This document shows positions 1 to 8,880 of a stretch of 64,000 nucleotides of DNA, piece after piece. The DNA is taken from positions 62,001 to 126,000 of the forward strand of contig NZ_SAIT01000011.1 in assembly GCF_004360145.1 (NCBI RefSeq). Reading direction: 5' to 3'. Position 1 is the first letter of the stretch. Each line of letters opens with the position of its first letter. A program made the position numbers and the translations under genes. The stretch comes from Aliiroseovarius marinus. Its GTDB lineage: Bacteria > Pseudomonadota > Alphaproteobacteria > Rhodobacterales > Rhodobacteraceae. The notes under the pieces are model-generated. The model was not told where the DNA came from and did no database searches. It saw nothing but the letters and a program-made list of their open reading frames with translations.

Positions 1-144
1 GTGGCGTTCGGCGGGAATCTGCTTGCACCTGTCGCCAAATAGTCACATTCAATAGCTGCGGAAGCCTTAACATCTGTGCAATAGATCTGCATCTATTATG
101 TGTTGCCCGGATAAGCAGAAAAACCAAGTTCAGCGATAGTTCAC
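1..144. other. Left edge and upstream region of mlaA
   Basis: The first 42 bases can be read on the plus strand as the end of an open frame that stops with TAG at 40-42, which could be the tail of a gene cut by the window edge, but 13 codons are too few to judge. The rest is AT-richer non-coding sequence ahead of mlaA. No clear promoter or ribosome binding site was recognised. Confidence 0.3.
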
Positions 145-888
145 GTGAAGAAAAGAAATTCGAAAATTGTGGTGGCGTTGGCTGGTCTGGCGCTTATGGG
201 GCTAAGTGCTTGTGCAACGGCGCCCGCACCGTCCGGTTATGCTGATCCGCACGAGGATCAGAACCGGTGGACGCACCGTGCTAATATCAAGTTGGATCGC
301 GTGCTGGTGTCGCCGGCCTCCAACACCTACGGCACTGTGTTGCCTCAACCCGTGCGCGATTCGGTTTCGGCGTTTTCAGACAACGCGTCCTTGCCGGGCG
401 TGGTGGCGAACAACCTGTTGCAGGGCCAGATTGAAGATGCGCTCCACAACACCGTTCGCTTCGTGTTCAACTCTACGTTAGGCCTGCTTGGCATCTTCGA
501 CGTAGCGACCGATATTGGATTGGAAGAACGTAGCAGTGATTTTGGTGAAACCCTGCACGTTTGGGGTGTGCCGGAAGGGGACTATGTTGTTCTGCCCTTC
601 TTTGGCCCATCGACCGAGCGTGATGGTATCGGGATCTTGGTGGACTTCGTGTTGAACCCGCTCAGCATGGCTTTGCCGACCGATGTAAAACACCTTCCAA
701 AAGCGGCTTGGGTTCTGTCTAAGTTTGGTGATCGCTATCAGTTCAGCGACACCGTGGATGAGTTTTATGAGAGCGAAACCGGCTATGAGCTGATGCAACT
801 CTACTATCTGGACTCGCGCCGTTACGAGCTGGGCGTTGAAGTGGAAGACGATGAGCTTGAGGATATTTATGATGCGTATGATGGGTAA
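145..888 (+). CDS. mlaA: MlaA (VacJ) family outer-membrane lipoprotein
   Basis: This 247-residue protein belongs to the MlaA/VacJ family, which extracts mislocalised phospholipid from the outer leaflet of the outer membrane and passes it to MlaC. The N-terminus is a lipoprotein signal peptide: two lysines, a hydrophobic stretch and the lipobox LSAC with the lipidated cysteine near residue 23. The core contains the family block around residues 85-190, with NNLLQG, FVFNSTLGLLGIFDVA and a GDYVVLPFFGPST-type segment. The start is a GTG with no strong ribosome binding site. It overlaps the start of the MlaC gene by about 20 bases, so the two are likely co-translated. The inner-membrane MlaFED parts are not in this window. 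Confidence 0.9.
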   Translation: MKKRNSKIVVALAGLALMGLSACATAPAPSGYADPHEDQNRWTHRANIKLDRVLVSPASNTYGTVLPQPVRDSVSAFSDNASLPGVVANNLLQGQIEDALHNTVRFVFNSTLGLLGIFDVATDIGLEERSSDFGETLHVWGVPEGDYVVLPFFGPSTERDGIGILVDFVLNPLSMALPTDVKHLPKAAWVLSKFGDRYQFSDTVDEFYESETGYELMQLYYLDSRRYELGVEVEDDELEDIYDAYDG

Positions 889-1486
889 CGAGACCTCGAT
901 GACACGCCGCGCCTTTGTGGGCGGGCTGGCCGGGTTGAGCGTATTGGCCGCTATGCCGGGCCGCGCACTGGCCGCGATTTCGGCGTCGCAGGCGGAAAGC
1001 CTGATTGGCAAAGTCGTGCGTGACATCAACTCGATCATCAACTCGGGTGCGCCCGAGGCGACGATGATCAAACGATTTGAAGATGTGTTCGCAAAATACG
1101 CTGACGTGAACTTTATCGCGCTGTCCGCGCTGGGGCCGGATGGTCGGTCGGCAAGTGCGTCGCAGAAAAGCGCATTCGTCAAAGCGTTCCGCGCCTACAT
1201 TGCCCGCCGCTATGGCAGCCGCTTCCGCGAGTTCGAGGGCGGGCGCATTGATGTCGTCAGCACGACGCAGGTGAAAAGCCGCTATGAGGTTCTGACCAAG
1301 ACCACGCTGAAAGGACACGCACCGTTTGATGTTGTGTTCATCGTGGCGGCCAAGAATGGCAAGTTCATTGATATGCAGGTCGAAGGCATCTCGATCGTGA
1401 AGTCCGAGCGCAAGGAAATCGGCGCGATGCTGGACCGCCGTAAGGGCGATCTGAACCAGCTGATCGCGGATCTTCAGAAGGGCTGA
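869..1486 (+). CDS. mlaC: MlaC-type periplasmic phospholipid-binding protein
   Basis: The product is an MlaC/Ttg2D-type protein that shuttles phospholipid through the periplasm between MlaA and the MlaFED ABC transporter. The N-terminus carries a signal peptide with a twin-arginine-like motif (TRRAFVGG) and an alanine-rich end (GRALA). The mature part of about 180 residues has the family pattern, including VRDINSIINSGAPEAT and the FVKAFRAYIARRYGSRF segment. Several ATG codons lie close together (869, 872, 878, 881, 899). A GAGG at 859-862 favours 869 or 872, whereas the Tat-like motif sits directly after the ATG at 899. Linkage to mlaA supports the assignment. Confidence 0.83.
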   Translation: MMRMMGNETSMTRRAFVGGLAGLSVLAAMPGRALAAISASQAESLIGKVVRDINSIINSGAPEATMIKRFEDVFAKYADVNFIALSALGPDGRSASASQKSAFVKAFRAYIARRYGSRFREFEGGRIDVVSTTQVKSRYEVLTKTTLKGHAPFDVVFIVAAKNGKFIDMQVEGISIVKSERKEIGAMLDRRKGDLNQLIADLQKG

Positions 1487-1508
1487 CCTTCGCCCCCATA
1501 GAATAAAG

Positions 1509-1537
1509 AAAGCCCCGGCCAATGTGCCGGGGCTTTT
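1509..1537. terminator. Bidirectional terminator between mlaC and the PBP gene
   Basis: An 11-base GC-rich stem (AAAGCCCCGGC with its complement) and a 6-base loop are followed by TTTTT on the plus strand and flanked by A residues on the other side. It lies between two convergent genes and can serve both. Confidence 0.85.
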
Positions 1538-1554
1538 TCATTCAAGTCGTTGGA

Positions 1555-3777
1555 TCAGTTTCCTTGGCCGAAGATCGATCGGAGCACCCCGATAAACACA
1601 TCCTCGACGGCCTCGCCCACGGAGCCGCCGCCCTGACCGTTCTGCGGAATGCCTTGGAAGCCGGGCTCGCCCGAGTTCATAATGCGACCGTCGAACTGCG
1701 GCACGAAATCCGGGCGGATCATCGGAAGAGGCGTGGGGACCAGCTGCGACTGGATGTTCACCATCGCCTCGCGCCACATCTCGGCCGGAAGGCCACCACC
1801 GGTTACGCCTTTCAGGGGCGTGTTGTCGTCATAGCCCATCCAGATACCCATCACGTAATCCGCGGTGAAGGCGATGAACCACGCATCGCGCGCGGATTGA
1901 CTGGTGCCGGACTTCCCTGCGATCTCAAGCCCCTCAATGCGCGCACGGGTGCCGGTTCCTTCTTCGACCACGCGGCTCATCATATAGGTCAGCTGCGCGG
2001 CGGCCTCGCGCGAGATCACGCGCTCGCCGATCCCGCCTGTCTGGGTCATCAGGGGATCACGGTCACCCACAAGGCTTAGCTCGGTCAGGCCATAGGGCGT
2101 CACGGACGAGCCACCGTTCAGGATGCCCGCATAGGCGCCGGTGGTTTCCAGAAGCGTGCTTTCCGAGGCGCCAAGCGCCAGCGCTGGGCCGGCCGCCAAA
2201 TCGCTTTCGATGCCAAACATTGACGCGACCGAGCGCACAGCCTCGCGCCCGACTTCTTCTGATACCTTTACGGCGGGAATGTTCAGGGACTTGGCCAGCG
2301 CCTCGGTGAAGCTGACGGGGCCGTAGAACCGGTTTGTATAGTTTTTAGGGCACCATTCGCCCGACCCTGCAATGTTCAGGCAATAGGGTTCGTCGATGAC
2401 GAAATCGTTCCACTGGTACCCCATATCCAGCGCAGCGGCGTAGACAAAGGGCTTGAAGGCTGATCCGGTTTGGCGTTTCGCCTGCGTGGCGCGGTTGAAC
2501 GCCCCTGTGACGCGGGTTTCGCGTCCGCCGACCAGACCGCGCACCGCGCCATCGGCGCTCATCACCACAATCGCGGCTTGCGCTTTCGATCCTTCCGAGA
2601 CCTTCTCGTCAAAGATCTTGGCCATCGCATCTTCCGCCGCTTTCTGAATGCGCGGATCAAGCGTGGTCTTGATGATGACGTCCTCGGTCGTCTTGCGCGT
2701 CAGGAAGGCCGGCAGGTCACCCATGATCCAGTCCGCAAAGTACCCGCCTGCCTGCGCCTTGGCGGCTTTCGACAGGGTGGCGGGGTTCGCTTGATACTGG
2801 GCGGTTTCTTTGTCCGACAGATACCCCTGCTCGTTCATCAGGCGCAAAACCGTGGCTGCACGATCCTGCGAACGTTTCAGATCGTTCGTCGGGGCGAAGC
2901 GCGAAGGTGCGGTCAGCATGCCCGACAGCATCGCGGCCTGCGCCGGGTTCAGTTCCGACGCGGGGATGGCGAAATACCGTTGCGATGCCGCGTCAAACCC
3001 GAACGATCCCGCCCCCAGATAGGCGCGGTTCATATAGATCGTCAGGATCTCGTCCTTGGTGAACTTGGTCTCAAGGGCCATCGCATAGACGGCTTCTTTC
3101 ATCTTGCGCCACAGCGATCCTTGGCGGCAGTCAGCCTCGTAGGCGGCTTCGTTCTTCCATTGGTCGGGATCATACGGCACGCCCAAGCACAGAAGCTTGG
3201 CGACCTGCTGGGTCAGGGTCGAGCCACCGTGACCCGACAAAGGCCCGCGCCCTTCGCGCAGGTTGATCCGCACCGCGCTGGCGATCCCGCGTGGGCTGAG
3301 GCCAAAGTGTCCGTAGAACCGTTTGTCCTCGGTCGCGACCACGGCGTTCTTCAGATGTGGGCTGACGGTTTCGGTGGTGATGGTGCGCCCGCGCTGGTCT
3401 CCGCGCCAGGCGTAGACCTCGCCATAGCGGTCCAGAATGGTGACAGACCCCTTGGCCCGACCGTCCAGCATCGCGTTCAGCTCGGGCATGGTCGAGGCGA
3501 AATAGAATACTGCACCCCCGACGATCAGCGCCGTGACCACCGCGCCCTTCCACATCAGGCGCCAGAACAGCCGGAACACCCATCCGATCAGCACGAAGGG
3601 CCACATGAAGATCGAGCGTGGCTTCTTCGGCCCGCCGCCGCCCCCGCCGCGCCGCTTGGGGGCTGCCTTGCGCTTGGTGGTCGTTGTCTTGCGCGCAGGC
3701 TTCTTGGGCGCCGCCTTTTTCGCAGGGTAACGCTTGTCTGCCACCAAAGGGGGGCGTTTCTGGCCAGATTGGCTCAT
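1555..3777 (-). CDS. Class A penicillin-binding protein (transglycosylase/transpeptidase)
   Basis: This bifunctional 740-residue enzyme polymerises glycan strands and cross-links peptidoglycan on the outer face of the inner membrane. The first 55 residues form a Lys/Pro/Ala-rich basic cytoplasmic tail, followed by one membrane segment (about 57-95). The GT51 domain shows EDKRFYGHFG with the catalytic Glu near residue 150 and GGSTLTQQVAKL near 185. The transpeptidase domain has SAFK (Ser439/Lys442), SLN (497-499) and KSGT (622-625), so all three active-site motifs are intact. The length is shorter than that of typical PBP1A, suggesting the second PBP1-type paralogue common in Rhodobacterales. 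It is convergent with mlaC. Confidence 0.92.
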   Translation of the reverse strand: MSQSGQKRPPLVADKRYPAKKAAPKKPARKTTTTKRKAAPKRRGGGGGGPKKPRSIFMWPFVLIGWVFRLFWRLMWKGAVVTALIVGGAVFYFASTMPELNAMLDGRAKGSVTILDRYGEVYAWRGDQRGRTITTETVSPHLKNAVVATEDKRFYGHFGLSPRGIASAVRINLREGRGPLSGHGGSTLTQQVAKLLCLGVPYDPDQWKNEAAYEADCRQGSLWRKMKEAVYAMALETKFTKDEILTIYMNRAYLGAGSFGFDAASQRYFAIPASELNPAQAAMLSGMLTAPSRFAPTNDLKRSQDRAATVLRLMNEQGYLSDKETAQYQANPATLSKAAKAQAGGYFADWIMGDLPAFLTRKTTEDVIIKTTLDPRIQKAAEDAMAKIFDEKVSEGSKAQAAIVVMSADGAVRGLVGGRETRVTGAFNRATQAKRQTGSAFKPFVYAAALDMGYQWNDFVIDEPYCLNIAGSGEWCPKNYTNRFYGPVSFTEALAKSLNIPAVKVSEEVGREAVRSVASMFGIESDLAAGPALALGASESTLLETTGAYAGILNGGSSVTPYGLTELSLVGDRDPLMTQTGGIGERVISREAAAQLTYMMSRVVEEGTGTRARIEGLEIAGKSGTSQSARDAWFIAFTADYVMGIWMGYDDNTPLKGVTGGGLPAEMWREAMVNIQSQLVPTPLPMIRPDFVPQFDGRIMNSGEPGFQGIPQNGQGGGSVGEAVEDVFIGVLRSIFGQGN

Positions 3778-4064
3778 GATACTCGTCCGGGTCTGCTCGG
3801 TGTGTGCTCTGGGCTTGTCATTTGTGACTTAGCGATTCGTTACGGGCAAGTGTAGCCCGAACCCCATCATCGCGCGACTTTTCGCGCTGCCGCATTTTTC
3901 AGCACGGCCCTAGGCAATCGCGTCAATTTCCGGGCGTGACAGGTTTTCAGGTCAGCTTTCCTGCCCAATTTATGCCCGTTCCCGTGCAATTTGCTGCGCT
4001 GCGGCGTCTGACTTACCTCAAGCGCATGGTGATCACGCCATGCCGAAAAGGGAAAGGAAAGAAC

Positions 4065-4403
4065 GTGAAACTGATCATTGCAGCGATCAAACCGTTCAAG
4101 CTGGAAGACGTACGCGAGGCTCTGACCACAGTGGGCGTCACCGGCATGATGGTTTCAGAAATCAAGGGCTTTGGGGCCCAGTCGGGTCACACCGAAATCT
4201 ATCGCGGCGCGGAATACGCCGTGAACTTCTTGCCGAAAATCAAGCTTGAGATCGTCGTGAATGACGATCTGGCTGCCGAGGTCGTCGAGACCATCTCGAA
4301 AGCCGCGCATACCGGCAAGATCGGTGACGGCAAGATCTTCACCCTCGACGTGTCGGACGCCATGCGCGTGCGCACCGGCGAAACCGGCGCAGACGCCGTA
4401 TAA
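4065..4403 (+). CDS. glnK: P-II nitrogen regulatory protein GlnK
   Basis: This is a P-II signal-transduction protein of exactly 112 residues when started at the GTG at 4065. That codon has a good GGGAAAGG ribosome binding site just upstream, so the longer open frame starting at 3936 is not the gene. The uridylylation target Tyr51 is present in the T-loop (GAEYAVNF), and the C-terminal P-II signature (GKIGDGKIF) is intact. GlnK senses 2-oxoglutarate and ATP/ADP and blocks AmtB when nitrogen is plentiful. It lies 17 bases upstream of amtB, the classic ammonium-uptake operon. No convincing NtrC or sigma-54 site was identified. Confidence 0.95.
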   Translation: MKLIIAAIKPFKLEDVREALTTVGVTGMMVSEIKGFGAQSGHTEIYRGAEYAVNFLPKIKLEIVVNDDLAAEVVETISKAAHTGKIGDGKIFTLDVSDAMRVRTGETGADAV

Positions 4404-4420
4404 GCGTGAAAGGACAGACG

Positions 4421-5728
4421 ATGACACGCAAACTTCTGATTTCGACGGCCCTGTTGGCCGCACTGCCCGGGCTGGCCTTCGCGGAAGGCGAAGCGGCTGC
4501 ACATACCGGCTTTATCCTGACTTCGGTCCTGTTTCTGGTCGGTGGCTTCTTGGTGTTCTGGATGGCCGCAGGCTTTGCCATGCTGGAAGCTGGCCTTGTG
4601 CGCTCCAAGAACGTGACTATGCAGCTGACCAAGAACATCGCGCTCTTCTCGATCGCGGCGATCATGTACTGGCTGGCCGGTTACGGCATCATGTATCCCG
4701 GTGACTGGCTGATCGAAGGCTGGCTGGGCCCGTTCTTCGCCGTGACCTCGCTTGATCCGGTTGGCGTTGCTGCTGATGCCGTAGACGTAGGTTATGCCTC
4801 GGGCGCATCGGACTTCTTCTTCCAGCTGATGTTCTGTGCCACCACGGCCTCGATCGTATCGGGTACGCTGGCTGAACGTATCAAACTGTGGCCCTTCCTG
4901 GCCTTCGTTGTTGTCCTGACCGGCTTCATCTATCCGATCGAAGCAAGCTGGCAGTGGGGCGGCGGCTGGTTGTCGGAAGCTGGCTTCTCGGACTTCGCGG
5001 GTTCGACACTGGTGCACGCTGCGGGTGGCTTCGCTGCACTGGCTGGTGTCCTGATCCTGGGACCGCGTATCGGCAAGTATAAAGACGGCCGCACCGTTCC
5101 CATGCCGGGTTCGAACCTGCCGCTGGCAACTCTGGGTACGTTCATCCTGTGGCTGGGTTGGTTCGGCTTCAACGGCGGCTCGCAGCTGGCCATGGGCACC
5201 ATCTCGGACGTCTCGGACGTGGCCCGTATCTTCGCCAACACCAACATGGCTGCTGCTGCAGGTGCTGTTGTCGCGATGATCATGACCCAAGTGATGTTCA
5301 AGAAGGTCGACCTGACGATGACCCTGAACGGCGCACTGGCTGGTCTGGTCTCGATCACCGCCGAACCGCTGGCCCCCTCGCTGTTCCAAGCGCTGATCAT
5401 CGGCGGCATCGGTGGCGCAATCGTAGTCTTCGTGGTCCCGCTGCTGGACAAGCTGAAGATCGACGACGTGGTTGGTGCCATCCCGGTACACCTGGTTGCA
5501 GGTTTCTGGGGTACGTTCATCGTAGCTTGGACCAACACCGACGCCAGCTTTGGCACCCAGATCATGGGCTTCCTGGCAATCGGCATCTTCGTCTTCGTCG
5601 TAAGCTACATCTTCTTTGCGATCATCAAGGCCACCATGGGTCTGCGTGTCAGCGAAGAAGAGGAAGTCAACGGGCTGGACATGGCCGAGCTGGGCATGGA
5701 AGCCTACCCGGAATTCACCAACGGGTAA
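4421..5728 (+). CDS. amtB: Ammonium transporter AmtB
   Basis: The product is an Amt/Mep/Rh-family ammonium channel of 435 residues. It has a cleavable signal peptide (about 1-22, ending LAFAEG) followed by eleven expected membrane segments. Signature features are present: the first pore histidine in STLVHAAGG, the second in [11 protein letters not shown], and the conserved Asp just before the first. The ATG at 4421 is preferred over the in-frame GTG at 4406 because AAAGGAC lies just upstream of it. It is co-transcribed with glnK, whose product plugs the channel. Two terminators follow the gene. Confidence 0.96.
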   Translation: MTRKLLISTALLAALPGLAFAEGEAAAHTGFILTSVLFLVGGFLVFWMAAGFAMLEAGLVRSKNVTMQLTKNIALFSIAAIMYWLAGYGIMYPGDWLIEGWLGPFFAVTSLDPVGVAADAVDVGYASGASDFFFQLMFCATTASIVSGTLAERIKLWPFLAFVVVLTGFIYPIEASWQWGGGWLSEAGFSDFAGSTLVHAAGGFAALAGVLILGPRIGKYKDGRTVPMPGSNLPLATLGTFILWLGWFGFNGGSQLAMGTISDVSDVARIFANTNMAAAAGAVVAMIMTQVMFKKVDLTMTLNGALAGLVSITAEPLAPSLFQALIIGGIGGAIVVFVVPLLDKLKIDDVVGAIPVHLVAGFWGTFIVAWTNTDASFGTQIMGFLAIGIFVFVVSYIFFAIIKATMGLRVSEEEEVNGLDMAELGMEAYPEFTNG

Positions 5729-5736
5729 TAAGAAAC

Positions 5737-5766
5737 AACCGCGCCGAGGCAACCCGGCGCGGTTTT
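5737..5766 (+). terminator. Terminator after amtB
   Basis: A ten-base stem (AACCGCGCCG with its complement) and an 8-base loop end in TTTT directly after the amtB stop codon. Confidence 0.8.
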
Positions 5767-5800
5767 GTAAGGCCGGCACTAGACCAAGGCCAACAGGGTG

Positions 5801-5835
5801 GAAAAGGGAGCTGGAAGGCTCCCTTTTCTTTTTGC
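5801..5835 (+). terminator. Second terminator downstream of amtB
   Basis: The stem GAAAAGGGAGC pairs with GCTCCCTTTTC around a 6-base loop and is followed by TTTTT. It makes a tandem terminator pair with the one at 5737-5766. Confidence 0.78.
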
Positions 5836-5948
5836 GTTATCCCCATGCCGTTCCACTTCCCACGCTGCGACAATGGCAGGCCTTCACATTCAGAAAATTG
5901 TATGTGATAGAGAGTACTCCTCGGTCACAAAGATACTGGATAGCGGAA

Positions 5949-6161
5949 ATGAATGCACAACGCGCAACAATGTCCATCGCAGGACTGTTCGTTCTGATCA
6001 GCCTTGGACTGGCCCACGCCAATGGGCAGATCGATATCACCTCGGTGAGCTGGCTTTGGTTCACAGCTTTCGTTGGCCTGAACCTGTTCCAAGCCGGACT
6101 GACGGGCTTTTGCCCCCTGACAAAGATTCTCGTGAAGCTTGGGCTGAGACCTGCCACGTAA
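5949..6161 (+). CDS. YgaP-like two-helix membrane protein (DUF2892)
   Basis: This small integral membrane protein of 70 residues has two hydrophobic segments (about 10-27 and 33-53) followed by [13 protein letters not shown]. That motif matches the YgaP transmembrane domain (DUF2892), in which GFCP follows the second helix. The longer open frame upstream is rejected because it runs back through the amtB terminators. The role of such stand-alone proteins is not established. They often occur near sulfur-transfer genes, and here a sulfurtransferase lies about 2 kb away on the other strand. Confidence 0.72.
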   Translation: MNAQRATMSIAGLFVLISLGLAHANGQIDITSVSWLWFTAFVGLNLFQAGLTGFCPLTKILVKLGLRPAT

Positions 6162-6227
6162 TACGCGGGCACGGGTTTTCGGTCGTCATAGTGGCAGGGC
6201 GATGCCTGCTGGGTATTAGAATTTGAG

Positions 6228-6248
6228 GGGGCCTAAGTGGCCCCTTTT
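6228..6248. terminator. Terminator between convergent small genes
   Basis: GGGGCC and GGCCCC are separated by five bases and followed by TTTT on the plus strand. It sits between the stop codons of the DUF2892 gene and the convergent membrane protein. Confidence 0.7.
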
Positions 6249-6255
6249 AGTTTCT

Positions 6256-6663
6256 TCAATCTTCGAAGTCTTGGGGGGTGATGAAGTAGGCCACTCCGCT
6301 GGCAATACAAGCCCAAAGCAAATGGGCGCCGAGAGGATGCAGACCGATTTCGGTATCTAAGTGGGTGTTCGTCCAGTGTCCAACAGCCGGAGGAAGAAAC
6401 AAGAAGCCAAACACGTTACCCGCGCCGGATAAGCGTTTAGCTGTATCGGGCGACGCACTAAGCATCCTGGCTGAGATCAAGCGGGCAAGAAATCCACCTG
6501 AAGCGATGCCTAGCCAGATACTTACGACAAATAGAGCAAACCCTATTCCGCGCCACATTTCCCCGTAATACATGATTGCAAGTGGTGCGATAATGAATGG
6601 GGCAGTTCCGACCCACGGTAGCCATCTCGACTTCTCGAGATTCTCAAAAAATTTAACAATCAT
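6256..6663 (-). CDS. Hypothetical four-helix membrane protein
   Basis: I do not recognise this 135-residue protein. It has four likely membrane segments (about 16-33, 39-58, 83-96 and 110-127), a basic N-terminus (FFENLEKSRW) and an acidic C-terminal end (TPQDFED). Codon use looks less GC-biased than in the neighbours, with many AT-ending codons, which may point to recent arrival or weak selection. It stands alone between the DUF2892 gene and the aminotransferase. No catalytic motif is visible. Confidence 0.6.
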   Translation of the reverse strand: MIVKFFENLEKSRWLPWVGTAPFIIAPLAIMYYGEMWRGIGFALFVVSIWLGIASGGFLARLISARMLSASPDTAKRLSGAGNVFGFLFLPPAVGHWTNTHLDTEIGLHPLGAHLLWACIASGVAYFITPQDFED

Positions 6664-6768
6664 GCCGGGAATATATCACGCAGAATTAGCGCGAGCAAAG
6701 AAGGCAACGAAGTTGTCGGCGATGACTTTCTCCGTTGCCTTTCAGTATTTTGTTGCGAAAGCTAAGAC

Positions 6769-7953
6769 TTACACCCCAACCTTCGCAATCGCTTCTGCCA
6801 AGATCGGCACGGTCTCTTCGTTCAGGCCCGCGATGTTCATGCGGCTGTCTCCGACCATGTAGATGCCGTGATCGACGCGCAGGGCCTCGACCTGTTCGGG
6901 CGTGGCGCCGAGGCGCGAGAACATGCCGCGGTGATCGGCGATGAAGCCAAAGCGGTCCGAACCCGTGCGGGCGCGCAGCTCGCCAGCCAGTTGCTCGCGC
7001 AGGGCCAGCATGCCGGTGCGAACCTCTTCCAGTTCGGCCATCCAGTCCGCCTTCAGACCTTCATCCTCTAGGATCATGGTCACCAGACGGGCACCGTGAT
7101 CGGGCGGGAAGCTGAAGTTCTGGCGGTTCAGGTGGGTCAGGTTCTGCTGGGTGATCCCAGCATGCTCGGCGTTTTCCGAGATGCAGGTCAAAAGCCCGGT
7201 TCGCTCGCGGTAGATGCCGAAGTTTTTCGAGCAGCTGGCCGCAATCATCGCTTCTGGCACGGCCTGCGCGATCAGGCGCACGCCAGCGGCGTCTTCTTCC
7301 AGACCGTCGCCAAAGCCCTGATAGGCGATGTCGATCAGGGGCGTTGCGCCCTTTTCAACGATCAGGTCCGCGACCTCTTTCCACTGGGGCAGGGTCAGGT
7401 TCGCGCCGGTCGGGTTGTGGCAGCAGCCGTGCAACAGCACCGCGTCGCCCGCCTTGATGCCCTTCAGGTCTTCCATCATCCCGTCGAAATCAACCGCGCG
7501 GCTTTCGTTGTCGAAATAGCGGTACTCGGCCATGTTCATGCCAAGGTGCTTGATGATCGAGGGGTGGTTCGGCCAAGTCGGCGCCGACAGCCAGATCGTG
7601 GCGTCGGGCGAGGCCATCTTGATCAACTCGACCGCCTGGTGGATCGCGCCAGTGCCGCCGGGTTGGGCAGCCATCGACAGACGCTCGGACGGGACCGCAT
7701 CGCCCAGAACCAGCTTGGTCAGAGCGTTGCCATAGGCCGGATCGCCCGCCAGACCGGTATAGGATTTGGTGCTTTCAACGTCCCACAGAACCTTCTCGGC
7801 GGCTTTGACAGCGCGCATGACGGGGGTGACACCCTGCGCGTTCTTGTACACGCCAACGCCAAGGTCAATTTTGCCTTCGCGCGGGTCTTCGCGGTACTGC
7901 TGCATCAGCGCCATGATCTTGTCTTTGGGCTGGGCTTTCAGGTTGGTGAACAT
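6769..7953 (-). CDS. Class I aminotransferase (aromatic/aspartate type, TyrB/AspC family)
   Basis: This PLP-dependent aminotransferase of 394 residues belongs to the TyrB/AspC subfamily, which moves amino groups between 2-oxoglutarate and aspartate or aromatic amino acids. Visible hallmarks are GVGVYKNAQG near the N-terminus, CCHNPTGAN, DIAYQGFG and SCSKNFGIYRERTG, which holds the PLP-binding lysine and a phosphate-binding arginine. The gene starts 3 bases after the stop codon of the 3-mercaptopyruvate sulfurtransferase gene, so the two are one transcription unit. Some enzymes of this family also transaminate cysteine to 3-mercaptopyruvate, the substrate of that neighbour; this functional link is my inference. 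Confidence 0.9.
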   Translation of the reverse strand: MFTNLKAQPKDKIMALMQQYREDPREGKIDLGVGVYKNAQGVTPVMRAVKAAEKVLWDVESTKSYTGLAGDPAYGNALTKLVLGDAVPSERLSMAAQPGGTGAIHQAVELIKMASPDATIWLSAPTWPNHPSIIKHLGMNMAEYRYFDNESRAVDFDGMMEDLKGIKAGDAVLLHGCCHNPTGANLTLPQWKEVADLIVEKGATPLIDIAYQGFGDGLEEDAAGVRLIAQAVPEAMIAASCSKNFGIYRERTGLLTCISENAEHAGITQQNLTHLNRQNFSFPPDHGARLVTMILEDEGLKADWMAELEEVRTGMLALREQLAGELRARTGSDRFGFIADHRGMFSRLGATPEQVEALRVDHGIYMVGDSRMNIAGLNEETVPILAEAIAKVGV

Positions 7954-7956
7954 CGT

Positions 7957-8811
7957 CTACTCTCCGGTTTCGACTTTCAGGTCGGAATACATGCCCCATT
8001 CGGACCAGCTGCCATCATAGACCGCGTGGCGGTCATGGCCCTGACGTTCCAGCGCAAGCGCAAGGATCGCGGCCGTCACGCCCGAGCCGCAGCTAAGGAT
8101 GGCGGGTTTGTCCAGATTGACATTTGCGGCCTCAAAAATGGCGCGGGTGTCTTCGGGGGATTTCATCGTGCCGTCCGCGTTCAGAAGCGTGGCAAAGGGT
8201 ACGTTTTTCGAGTTCGGGATGTGTCCGGCGCGCAGACCCTCGCGCGGTTCTGGCACCTCGCCGCGGAAGCGTTCGGCGCCGCGGGCGTCAATGATCTCGT
8301 AATCACCAAGTTTCGAGGCAGCCGCCACCTGCGTGACGTCCTTAACCATATGCGCCTGACGCGTAACCGTCATGTGGCGGTCACGGATGACGGGGGGCAT
8401 ATCTTCGGTCGGGTGGCCCTCGGCCTGCCATTTCGGCAGACCACCATCCAGAACGGCAATGTCCTTGTGCCCCATCAGGCGGAACATCCACCAGACGCGG
8501 GCGGCGGAAAACAGGCCCATGCCGTCATAGACGACAATCTGGTGCCCATCGCCCACACCCATCGCACGCACGCGGGACATGAATTTCTCGACAGGAGGCA
8601 TCATGTGCGGCAGGTCCGAGCGCAGGTCGGCGATCTCGTCAATGTCGAAGAAACGCGCGCCGGGGATGTGGGCCGCGTCATATTCGGCCTTTGCGTCCCG
8701 GTTCATATCCGGCAAGTACCAGCTGGCATCGAGGATGCGCAGGTCGGGATCTTTCAAATGTTTCGCCAGCCAGTCGGTCGAGACCAGCGTTTTCGGGTCG
8801 CTATGCGGCAT
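7957..8811 (-). CDS. sseA: 3-mercaptopyruvate sulfurtransferase
   Basis: The 284-residue protein has two rhodanese domains. The C-terminal domain carries the active-site loop CGSGVTA with the persulfide cysteine at residue 241. CG(S/G)GVT is typical of 3-mercaptopyruvate sulfurtransferases rather than thiosulfate sulfurtransferases (CRxGVT). The N-terminal domain has the usual WYLPDMNRDA and HIPGARFFDID signatures. It is the promoter-proximal gene of a two-gene unit with the aminotransferase. The preceding intergenic region ends in a strong minus-strand terminator, so this gene should have its own promoter between about 8812 and 8890. Confidence 0.92.
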   Translation of the reverse strand: MPHSDPKTLVSTDWLAKHLKDPDLRILDASWYLPDMNRDAKAEYDAAHIPGARFFDIDEIADLRSDLPHMMPPVEKFMSRVRAMGVGDGHQIVVYDGMGLFSAARVWWMFRLMGHKDIAVLDGGLPKWQAEGHPTEDMPPVIRDRHMTVTRQAHMVKDVTQVAAASKLGDYEIIDARGAERFRGEVPEPREGLRAGHIPNSKNVPFATLLNADGTMKSPEDTRAIFEAANVNLDKPAILSCGSGVTAAILALALERQGHDRHAVYDGSWSEWGMYSDLKVETGE

Positions 8812-8880
8812 GGCTTGCCCTCCGGTCAGTGTTCATTCCTGCCTAGTCCCGGACGCTCCGATAGGCAAGCAATTGCGTTG

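Noticed and set aside
2470-3855. 461-codon open frame on the plus strand
   Set aside because: It is antisense to the penicillin-binding protein gene, whose motifs are complete.
4021-4064. Search for a sigma-54 promoter or NtrC site ahead of glnK
   Set aside because: Some GTGCA-like words are present, but no correctly spaced GG-N10-GC or paired NtrC site was found.
4199-5779. 526-codon open frame on the minus strand
   Set aside because: It is the complement of amtB and glnK and shows no ribosome binding site or domain, only Asp/Gln/His-rich shadow sequence.
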